Assembly (NCBI RefSeq): GCF_016859285.1
Contig: NC_053417.1
Location: forward strand, 25,987,206-26,051,205
Direction: 5' to 3'
Length of the DNA: 64,000 nt
Source of the DNA: Xiphias gladius
Lineage: Eukaryota > Chordata > Actinopteri > Istiophoriformes > Xiphiidae
Made by a program: the position numbers and the translations under genes. Below the pieces are notes generated by a model. The model was not told where the DNA came from. It did no database searches and saw only the letters and a list, made by a program, of their open reading frames with translations. Below, piece after piece: positions 54,166-64,000 of this stretch (position 1 is the first letter of the stretch; each line of letters begins with the position of its first letter).

Positions 54166-55006
54166 ATGGCCCAGCGCACTTCCGAACAAGTGGTATTCAA
54201 CAAGCCGAAGGTACGTTGCCGGGCCGGTGCGCCGTGGCGTGAGCGTTGGCCGAGTGGTTGAAACGGAAAGTTGGTGAGCTATTGACGGGCGCACGTTTTC
54301 GGGGCTCTTTACGCACGTCGGGGCTGCGGAAACGCCGCGTGAGTGGTGCAAGAGTCCCCGTGACGAGAAGAAAAAGGAGAAGAGGAAGATGATGAATTGT
54401 TCAGTAGAAACGGAAACGAAGAATTAGGCTTCCTCATTAAAGCAAACATTAGTTACCACTGCCCGTGTCATTGTCTGGCATCCGTGTTAAAACAAGGAGG
54501 AAGAGCTCCGTGGCCGGCAGTTTGACATGTGACTATCGGCTTTAAACAAGACCTACCAAACCGAACCACTGCGATCATTTGTTCTGTGTGTTGTTTTTTG
54601 GGGGTGACCAAGTCCATGCGACCTTGACTTTCTCTCTTTTGTAGCTGACACTGGCACAGAAAAAGACAAAACGGGCTGATGGATGAACCTGGATGGAGTC
54701 AGAGGGACTCTGTATCACTAGATACCTGTGGGATGAAGGGGGGGGGGGGCGCTTTTAACTCACGCGAACGGTCGTCTCCTGCTTCGGGCACCAAAAGAAA
54801 AACGCAGAAAAACTCTTATTCTTGCAGTATTTTGTATTTAATCTGAATGGCGGGCTTTTTCTTCTGCTGGCCGGTCGGGAGAACTGACAACCGGAACGAA
54901 AAGCCTCTCAGGTAGCCCGGCGTGCACAGTCAGGCACTCGGGCAGGATATCTGTACTCTACCGGCGCCCTTTGGAGTCTCGGTGCTGACTAATCATGCAC
55001 TTGAGC

Positions 55007-55061
<55 letters not shown>

Positions 55062-57064
55062 CGTGTGTGTTTCTACGCTGGGCTGATAAGGGGAAAGCGA
55101 ACGACTGGTTTCAGTGCCAGAGAAATGGAAAGACGCCTACGGCACCGGGAGTGGGTCGTAAAAAGGAGGAGGACAGCGGTCACAGTGCAGCAGCTACAGG
55201 CTTACTACAGTATGTCATCGTGACACTGGTGGAGTTCTTCGGGAGTGTTTTCATTATTGATTACATCTGCTGATCGTTTTTTCGTCAATCAACTGATTAA
55301 TTGCCCTTCTATAAAATGTCAGAAATGAGTTATCAGCGCAGTGACCCAAACATATTCAGTTTGCAACGATACAGAACGGAGAAAAAGCAGCACCTCCTCG
55401 CATTTGAGGAGCTGGGAACATTAAATGTTTGGCGTTTCTCGTTAGAAAATTAAACTCATCCATCATAGAAATAGTTGCCGATTAACGTCAATTGATTAGT
55501 CGACTGTTTTCGAGTTAGATCGACCAGACTCTCTGCTTTCAGTGAGATTTGGAACTAGGGTCAACCTCTGTTACAGCTGGATCAGACAAATATTAATAAT
55601 GACGAATATATAGTAGACATTAAAAGCTAAATCTGACAGAGGTAGGACAACTAATGATTCACTTTTTTTGGGTTGTTGTTGATTAAGTGTTTGGTTTCCA
55701 AAATCTCTATCAAACAGTGAAAATTGTCCATTGCATATCTCTTAAAGCCGGCGTGACATATTTAAATATCTTGTTTTATCCAACCAACAGTCCAAAACCC
55801 AAACACATTCAATTTACTATGACATAAAACATCAAGACCAGGACGCTGATACTGAGACGGAGAAAAACTGAACTGAAACTGAACAGGGGCTGTCTCTACT
55901 CAAAGTTAGTCGTCATTAGCTCATCTGCCAACTATGCAACAGTTTCCCTGAGGTCACGGGGATTACTCCAAATGTCAGAGGTTTCTGTTCTGTTTGAGAG
56001 TCCAGATGTGTCAGATAAACATCACTAAATGACAAATGCAGACATAAATAAAGAAGCCCGTGCACCGACAGAAGCCGAACTTGACGCATCACTTCAGTCT
56101 TATGAGGAAATCCGTACCGTGTGTTTCAGACACTAGATATGAGCTTCCTAGATTTAGTTGCTTCACAGAGCTATGCCGCAGTACCCATCCGGCTGTTCAC
56201 CACTCATCGCCTTCTCACGAACACCGCTCGTAAGATGCCACCGTAGGCACAGCCTCGATCGGCCAGTTGACAAGAGGCTGTTACTGCGGCCAACTCTGAC
56301 CTATATATAAGATACCACGGAGCGCGAGAGGAAGTGCCGCGTATATGGATAGAAAAACGTGGCAGGATTTCCTGAAGTTGCAAATGGGTTAAGCAGCTGT
56401 CTGGAACGGCTCTAACGCTCCAGTATCACTGTCACTTTGGGCTTTCACAGGAAGAAAATAGATGTTAGCAAATAGGATTCAAACAGCTCAAGTGAGACAC
56501 ATTACTTCTTCTTGTAAACATTTGTGTGGAAACATCTGATCTCAAGATGTTTTCATGCCCCCCCATTGTTAGTCACAGGCCGAACAACATGTACATGCCT
56601 TTATTTTCTTTAAAAGTAAGGTGACGAGGATACAGGTTTGATCAGCACTTCGTCATGATTAGGGCTGCAACTTATTACAGGTTGACTCCTTTTATTAATC
56701 ATCGAATCGCTTCGCACATCATCCGAACGTAGTGGAAAATTACCTTCCATTTCCAAAGGGTCACTCGAAGTCCGAGAGGAAGGCAGCAGATCCTCACGTC
56801 TTTGGAGCTGGGAGCAGAGGAATTTCTGGAGGTTTTCGCTTGAAAATAAACTTAAAAAATATAAAAATATAATATTAAAATTGTAAACTGAATTGTCAGT
56901 ATCATCCTGTTATCATTGCAAACTAAACATGTTTGTGTTGTTGGACTTTTGTTCTGCCAAATACAACATCTGAAGACCCCAGAGGGAGATTCTGGGAAAC
57001 TTTTAATGGATATTGTTTTGGGGCTGCGACCAATGATTATAATGATTTCACCATGTGTGTGTGT

Positions 57065-57111
<47 letters not shown>

Positions 57112-60100
57112 ACATGGTGTCCGTCTGCTTGTGGACAGATTTTCTCATAACCGTGCACGAGACAGTCATGAAACCTAATAGGTGTGTAGTTGAGATCAAA
57201 ATGAAGGCTGAGTTAATCAATGGATGTGGTCCGAGCAAGGGCGCTGGAAGTAGGGGGGGTCGGAAGTAGGGACCGGGCCGTTTGCCCCCCACGTTACACC
57301 GCTGGCCCACATTCGTTTTAAGCCACTGTATCCTGGTTCTGGTTATTCTCGCCCACTATAAGGCATTAGGTAAAACTAGAGTCCTTCTTGAAATGGGATC
57401 ACAGCAGCCGCACTACCTGTCAACATGTCGACGTTCCGACCTGTAGGTGCTCAGTAGTCATTGCCAGCCGCGACAGCATCTGTGTGTGTGTGTGTGCGTG
57501 TGTGTGTTTGTGTCATCAAGGCAAAATTTGGTCTTGGAGACACCTACTGTAGCAGGAACTACCACAGAGGCGGTTTCGAGTACTTTGGCCGGGGTCTGTC
57601 TGTCTGTCCGCAAGATACAGTCACAAAACTTTACAGTGAGGTAAAGCTGTGTCGGCCCGGCCCATGAGCACTGAGTACTCATATAATAATGCAGTAATGA
57701 CTACTGAGTACTCATGTGTCGGGAGCACCAACATGTTGACGGGCGTCGAGGCTGGTGTGATGCCATCTTAAGATGGTCTCCAGTTTTCATTATTGATGAA
57801 TCTGCCGATTATTTCTTCTACTAATTTATTGATCTTTTAGTCTATACTGTCAGAAAAGAGTGAAAAACCTGTGTTTTTAAAGCTCATTTGAGAACCTGAA
57901 GCCAGCGGGCGTTTGGTCATTTTGCTTAAAAAAAATGACTAAAATGATAATTGGATTATCAAAATAGTGGCCAATTGTTTTTCTGTTGATTGACTAATCA
58001 ATTAATGGGGGTAATTGTTTCAGCCCTAGTCAAAATGCACCAGAAGTATTTGGTTTATTGACAGCTGGTGGCTAATAGCCCGTGGAACTGGCAGAGGTTA
58101 TTGCGTTGCCAGCGGTGGACTCGCAGTGTTCCCTGATGGACAAAACGATGCAAATAGCGACACTGGTAATAAAATAGCTCAAGGACTTACCCTTTGGCTT
58201 TCCATTACTCGAATGAATTGTTAGTTATTGGCCGTTATAAACGCTGATACCAATTTATCTGCAAATAGCCCACAAAGTCGGCCCGCTGTTGAATCGGTCG
58301 GGCCCTGGGCATAAATCACGTCTGGGCTAGCCCCTGTTCTTTCAGCAATTCTTTCGTCTGTATTTTTTTTTTTTTTTTTTTGCAACTGAGTCCTGGTCAC
58401 TTCAGACCAGCGAGAAGAGTGTAGAGAAAAACACAAATACAGAAATCTCTGATTTGAAATAACAAAAGCTGGGAGAAAATAACGTTTTCATGCGGAATCC
58501 CATCGCTCGTGGTGAAAAGCTGATCCAGAAAATAAAATTTCAGGCCCTTTTAAGGTAGCACTGCAAGGAACAGGAAGGTAGAATATAATCGAGAATAAAC
58601 ATGAGGCATAATATGAGAAAAGATTAAACTTGGAAAATGAAGGGCATTGCTCTCAGCTGCTTCTTTCTGTGCACATTAGGAGCCTTAATTTAGTGCTGAT
58701 TTCCATAATCGTTCTTATTTTCCTCATCACTCCCAACCAGAGATTTGAATTAAATGTCTCTAGCGGGGGAATTTTAATTTGAATCTCATGCCGACTAATT
58801 CGCATAGGTAAGGCCTTAGCTGTTGAAGGAGGAGCGGAGATTTACGGGTGACATCTGTGAGGATAAATCACGTCTCAGGGATGGAAGGAGAGCCAGAACA
58901 CTTACTCACCCTTCCCTGGCAACCCCAGCCTTTCCACCACTTGTTGCCCGGTCACGCGTACTGCATTCACGACGGGCTGCAGCCAAAACATCGAACGGCA
59001 ACAAAGTCACTGCTCTCTCCTGGTGCTCCCTTCTTTGACCCTGCTGGGTATCTGACATTTTTCTGTTCTCCTCTGAACCACACTCTCCAGTCAGACTCAG
59101 GTGTATGGCAGCGTCCATGTGTGTGAAAGTGCCTTGTTTGGATTGACTGATTATACATTATCATCTTTGCCATCCACAGGTTGAGCTGCATGTGCACCTC
59201 GATGGAGCCATTCGGGTGCAGACTATTCTTGACGTTGCCAAGTAAGTTAGTTTACTTTTCATTTCATTAGAATTCTTCAGTGTTGACTTTCGATTTTTAT
59301 CCGTTTGTTTTGTGTTTTGGTTCAGATACACGTTTAGACGTTTAGACATTGTCGCCATTAAATTTCAGTGTAATTATGTAATAACTAAATTTAAGGGACT
59401 GATTAGAAAAGGTTTTTTTAGGTGTATGTGTTTATTTTGAAAAAATAACTTTGGTTTATTGTTGTCAGATTTTTTTCAAAGCTACATTAATTGATTTTTT
59501 TTTTTGGCCACTTGTGGGCAGCGTAACATGTTTTAAGCACAACACTGACACATTATCCATTTATAAGGGTACGTATGGCAAACATGTTAGCGAACAGTTG
59601 CTTATTTACACAACCAGCAAATATGGGGCAATATGGGATTATTAGCATTGATTTGGCGTCGTGGTTGTGTCTACCTTATGAATGTTAAGTCCAACGTTGA
59701 TTCTCCCTCTAGCTCTGGTTTTGGTCTACACCGGCCTCTGATGGAAATATGTGGCTCTTTAGCAGCTGAACGCTCCAGCATGTTCACTATGTGTCTGGAA
59801 ACAACGCCGATGGGCGTGGTGAGAGTGAACCAAAACGTTAGAGCTGCACAGGGTAGAACCAAAACCACGAGCTGAAAGACGCTAAAAAATGCTCCATAGA
59901 GCCGAGGAGAGCTGCAGAGTCGGTTGATAACTCCCTGCGGCTTTGTCACGGAGACACCTTTCACATTTCACACAGTCATGCGACCCACTGGTAATTAAAA
60001 AAAATATAGATTACAACTCTCAAATAGTGGTATCAGCCAGTATCGGTGGAGCTCTGAAATAAAAACCTAATTTTTCATTTTATTTATTTTTTTTCATTAA

Positions 60101-63100
60101 TAATTGAAGCTGTCAGCTGTCAAGTCGTTAGCTCAGACTTCAGTACGTCACACAAACGACAGCCCGCTGTTCAACTTTTCTTTCGAGAGAGCAGAACAAA
60201 TCAGGTAAACTAGACAATGAAACGAATTACCGGTGCAAATTTCAGAACTGCCCTTGAACTGTTTCTTTTCTCCCTCCTCTCCATCCAGGAGACGCGGCAT
60301 CTGCCTGCCAGCAAATACTGTGGGGGAGATGACATCGATTATTATTGTCAAACAGCCTGTCACCCTCACCAAGTTCCTGGACAAGTTCGCCGAGTACATG
60401 CACGTGGTTGCGTAAGTGCTCGCCTATAATGATTGAGTTTCATGATTACCAGAGGTGCTTTCTTGCTGAGCAGGTGACATGGAGGGCAAAGAGTGAGATA
60501 TGAATGATGAATGATTACGGGAATGTTTACAATGAGGGTCAGAGTCCATCCACGCAGTTTATCATATGCGTGCATTTGCTACAGTTGCGGTGCATCCAGG
60601 GTATTTTAAAACCAGAGTGTATAGTATGGTTTGTGATCGGTGGTATTAGGATGTAAGACGTAGCAAGATTATGCAGTCTAATTCTGTGGCACAATTAGAG
60701 GGGGGGTTTAAATGCCAGGCACGCAGAACAGGAGCACATCATTATCAAGATCAAGTGTCACCTTGGAGACTAAACTAAAAGGAGAGTAAAGTTGGTCGGG
60801 TATCCTTTGTCACTCTGTCTTATATTTAGTCCTCCAGTGACAGGGCCGAACTGTTTAGAAAAGACCATATACAGTCTTTCAGATACTCAATGGCCGTAAA
60901 AGCTTTCAACAATGGCAGTCTGTAGTGGCTGGACTGCAGCGCGCAGTTGTGCTGAATGGACCCTTCTGTATCAAGGCTCTTGAAAGCCTTGTGTGCAGTA
61001 CAGCTTCAACAACACAGGGAACTTGCTAGCTGAGTTTAGCTCATGCAGAATTGTTGTATGAGCTTGGCGGTGATGTGGTTGTGTGTGTGTTTGGGAGGGT
61101 AATGAGGGGACGCTGGAGAACAACAGGCATTCAGACCTGTGCTACGAGCATTCATTTTCAGTGTAAATGCTGGAAGCGGTGTTGTTCTCCGTCATGTGAT
61201 GGGTGACAGAAATTGTGCTGCTGAATCTAAAGGAAAGAGGGAAGCGGAGCTGTGATTCTCCTGATAGTTTCGCAACACCAGTTTGCATTGTCATGCAGCA
61301 CAATTATATGGGCAAGACAGACAGAAATGTTTTAGGTGTAAAATCTAATGTTAGGTGTACAAGGTTAGGGACTATATTAAAAAAAATACTTGGGTGGGGA
61401 GGCCCTCCACAGAATTTTTACATTTGTTGGAGTGTCCCCCTGACCTAACTGTAGGACTGCAGCTAACAATAATTTTGCTTATTGATTAATCTGGCTGTTA
61501 TTTTTTCCTAAAAATCGCTTGGTCTATAAAATGTCAAGAAATTATAAGGAATTCCTGGACATTTTTTTTAAGCTCAGGATGACGTCTTCAAATTGCCTGT
61601 TTTGTTCAGCCACCGGTCTAAAACCCAAAGACACTGTCTTGTGATACTATCACAAAGAAAATCTGTAAATCCTCACATTTGAGATGATTGAACAAGAGAA
61701 TGTTTGTATATTTGCTTGAAACAATAACATAAACAATTACTCCATCATCACAATAGTTGTGGATTAATTTTCTTAACAATTATCAGATCAATTGATTGAA
61801 TAATCGTTGCAGCTCTCCTTAGAAAATTCAATTTTTACGCCCACGGCTTTGTGCATAAACAAAGCTCTAATAGTCTTGGTAACAGTTCGGTTAACTCTGG
61901 AGGAACCGACATGGCGCGAGGTGTGTGTATTCCGATCCCGAGGACTGAACAACATGTGCGTGCATTAATGGACTAATCATATTACTGCTCCCGACTTGTA
62001 GACTAAACAGTAACACTAAATATGCTCAATTTAAATTCACCAACTAGTAGAAAAAAGATGGCAAGGTGTGATTCTTTTTCATTATGCCACATTTTACATC
62101 TTACTGCTCCTACTAGTTCTGCTTGCTTCTATGATGCAGAGAAAGTCAAGGTAAGGTAACTGCTGTAGTGAAAAATACCATTCAACCGTTAATAACCGAG
62201 AAGAGCCAAATCTATTCTGTTTCTCAAAACTAACATATTCCTGATACTAGTTGTTTTTTGTGATGAGAAAGATGATGATGTGACTCGGAGACAGGATTGT
62301 TAAGACCAAACACATTTTTACGACCCATGGCACACTTAAATGCCATCTCTTTTAATGTAAGTAGTTTATTTTTTAAACTGCTTCATATTTATTTTTTTTA
62401 AATGTCTTATATCTCTTTGTTTCACAATATTTACCAGAAGAGAACGCTGAAATAAAATATAAATCCGAAAGAGAACATTTCTAAACGTCCTCCCCTGCTC
62501 TCCCAAAAAAGTCACACTACCCATCCCAGTAATTTTTGTACAGTCCCTTACTGACATTTCTTCCTCTACCTCTATACATCCTAAAGTGTGTGTGAAAAAT
62601 ATTTCTAGAAAAAACAACATGAAGCTGTTGACAATGGTCAAAAAAATACGTCTAATGAAGTCTTTGAGTCAACCATCATTATTATTATTATACGTTGCGC
62701 ATAGATGTGGAGGAGGCGTGTAAATGAAATCAATATAATCGTATCAGGTACACTTGTGTAAATGCTTACATTTATCATTTTGAAAGCCACTCATGGTTTT
62801 ATTTAGTATCTCTTAGATACGCTTATCGGCGCCGAAGGGTAGTGTCATTCATTTTCACTTTCCTTTTTCTTTTTCAGTGGAGACCGAGAGGCCATAAAGA
62901 GGATAGCCTATGAGTTTGTTGAGGACAAAGCGAGGGAAGGAGTGATTTATGTTGAGGTTAGATACAGCCCACATTTTCTGGCTAACACTAAAGTGGATCC
63001 CATACCATGGAACCAGGAAGAGTAAGTCCTCGTATGAATATTTTCAGCTTTTGGCGAAACCCGCTGTTTGGCTCATTGCATGTCTCCATTCTTTTATTTC

Positions 63101-63240
63101 ACTGTTTTTTTTTTCTTTACTCAGAGGTGACCTGAGCCCAGATGAGGTGGTGCAGTTGGTTAACAAGGGCCTCAGTGAGGGGGAGAGGGCCTTTAATATC
63201 AAAGCCAGGTCCATTCTATGCTGCATGCGCCACATGCCAA
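54166..63240 (+). CDS. ada: Adenosine deaminase, exons 1-5 (3' part beyond window)
   Basis: Purine-salvage enzyme that converts adenosine and deoxyadenosine to inosines, using one zinc ion. Exons: 54166-54210 ([15 protein letters not shown]), 59180-59241, 60289-60411, 62878-63021, 63125-63240. The phases chain correctly (0, 2, 2, 2, 1), and internal exon lengths of 62, 123, 144 and 116 agree with what I remember of human ADA. Exon 2 carries ELHVHLDG, with His19 and His21 as zinc ligands. Exon 3 has the LPANT and TLTKFLDKF blocks. Exon 4 has [13 protein letters not shown] and [12 protein letters not shown]...PIPWNQEE. Exon 5 ends [11 protein letters not shown] before GTAATG. The frame is also open upstream from an in-frame ATG at 54067. 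The last visible intron (63241-64000) contains an R2 repeat at 63640-64000. About 55% of the protein lies outside the window. Confidence 0.95.
54211..59179. other. ada intron 1: microsatellites and R3 repeats
   Basis: (GT)n tracts at 55007-55072, 57053-57109 and 57479-57510, and a G-run at 54739-54749. R3 copies lie at 55235-55520 (TATAAAATGTCAGAAATG core), 55640-55880, 56655-57040 and 57775-58030 (ends GTAATTGTTTCAGCCCTAG). The CpG-rich sequence at 54211-54340 could hold intronic regulatory sites. A poly-T run is at 58364-58381. Confidence 0.5.
59500..59970 (+). repeat. R4 repeat copy in ada intron 2
   Basis: GGCCACTTGTGGGCAGCG, GTTAGCGAACAGTTGCTT, then GAACCAAAACGTTAGAGC and AGCTGAAAGACGCTAAAAA in the same order as the 27175-27625 copy. 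Confidence 0.5.
61450..61820 (+). repeat. R3 repeat copy in ada intron 3
   Basis: Begins GGACTGCAGCTAACAATAAT, has TTGGTCTATAAAATGTCAAG and AGCCACCGGTCTAAAACCC, and ends with GAATAATCGTTGCAGCTCTC. The complementary start and end suggest short inverted termini, so a non-autonomous DNA transposon is the likely class. The rest of intron 3 (60412-61449 and 61821-62877) shows no coding signal. Confidence 0.55.
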
Positions 63241-63639
63241 GTAATGTACTGTTCATGCTCCTGTCTGCCAAAAAAACCCTTGTGAGATAAGATTCGTTAC
63301 TGTACTGTCTTCTGTCCTGTCTCAATCTCTGCCTCCCTCATTCTTATTAAATAATGAGCAGGAAGCCCCACAGAAAAACACAACACGGTCCTAATAGTTC
63401 ATACATATTATAAACCCTTACTTTTCTTGTTATAACCTGTACTACATAGTGTCGCTATCCAGTGAAAACCATGCGTCTCCAAATTTGCTGATTTTTGAAT
63501 TTTTCAAATAAATTTGAACGCTGATTGAACGCTGCTTCATGGGTTGAGAAAATGATCCGATTTCTTTAGCCAAATAAACCTTTTAACAAGATCAAGAGTC
63601 TCCGGCCACTCTTGCGGCTCTGTGAGGCTGTGCTTCTGC

Positions 63640-64000
63640 AAAGTGGGGCCAATATCAGTACGCTAACATGCTAATAATGACAATTCCAACAATGCCGATG
63701 TTAAGCAGGTATAATGTTTACCATGTTCACTATCTTAGTTTAGCATGTTAGCATTCTGACATTTGCTAATTAGCACTAAACTGTAGCTGAGGCTGATGGG
63801 AACAGCTATAGTTTTGCAGGTGTTTGGTCATAAATCAAATTACAGGACAAATTATACCTTTGGCCTGATGATGGCGCTAGATGAAATGTTAAAGGATCAC
63901 CAAAGCCCTTAGGATTTATCCTGAGAATAACCTGAATGTCTGTACTAAATTTCATTGCAGTCCATTCAATAATTGTTAAGATATTTCACTAAAAGCCAAA
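63640..64000 (+). repeat. R2 repeat copy in ada intron 5, running to the window end
   Basis: GCTAACATGCTAATAATGAC, CTGTAGCTGAGGCTGATGGG, GCAGGTGTTTGGTCATAAAT, GATGATGGCGCTAGATGAAA and CTAAATTTCATTGCAGTCC. This is the most complete copy of the family in the window, in its full consensus order. Confidence 0.6.

Noticed and set aside
54241-54320. tRNA-like A box (TTGGCCGAGTGGTTGAAA), as in tRNA-Leu/Ser
   Set aside because: No B box (GGTTCGA-type), no anticodon stem and no acceptor pairing follow; the match is chance in the GC-rich ada intron 1 start.

Overview
The window looks like teleost fish DNA, most likely percomorph. The evidence is compact multi-exon genes, dense (CA)n/(GT)n microsatellites, several dispersed repeats of a type familiar from fish genomes, an L2-type LINE 3' end, and an apparently intronless UGT5-type glucuronosyltransferase, a gene type I know from fish. 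Coordinates of spliced genes were worked out by hand from splice signals, phase bookkeeping and family alignment from memory. No search was run.

Layout. (1) 12-116, minus: first coding exon of an unidentified secreted or membrane protein that leaves the window. (2) 1642-8663, minus: a complete 14-exon pfkfb1 gene (6-phosphofructo-2-kinase/fructose-2,6-bisphosphatase, liver-like form with an RRRGSS kinase site). (3) 8664-14904: intergenic. (4) 14905-16488, plus: a decayed UGT5 glucuronosyltransferase pseudogene, followed by a clean solo LTR (16577-17170) with a 5-bp target-site duplication. (5) 17684-31734, minus: four P2Y1-like nucleotide-receptor genes in tandem. The first three are carried by a ~3.61-kb repeat unit whose junctions fall inside the receptor genes; the fourth is an older paralogue. 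(6) 31735-34629: retroelement remains, including an L2 fragment. (7) 34630-40182, minus: a five-exon CCN5/WISP2-like gene that keeps a complete C-terminal cystine-knot domain. (8) 40183-54165: a shared upstream region with a possible head-to-head plus-strand gene start, then a repeat-rich intergenic stretch with an exact-looking 642-bp tandem duplication. (9) 54166 to the window end, plus: exons 1-5 of ada (adenosine deaminase).

The neighbouring ccn5 and ada genes match the human 20q13.12 pairing (ADA beside WISP2/CCN5), which supports both names. The P2Y-like array is the most unusual part. The copies are almost identical over most of their length, yet differ sharply in the second extracellular loop/TM5 segment and at the conserved TM2 acidic position. 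This is the pattern expected of recent duplication plus gene conversion acting on a ligand-sensing receptor family. ATP/ADP receptors next to an adenosine-degrading enzyme make an attractive story, but nothing in the sequence shows a functional link.
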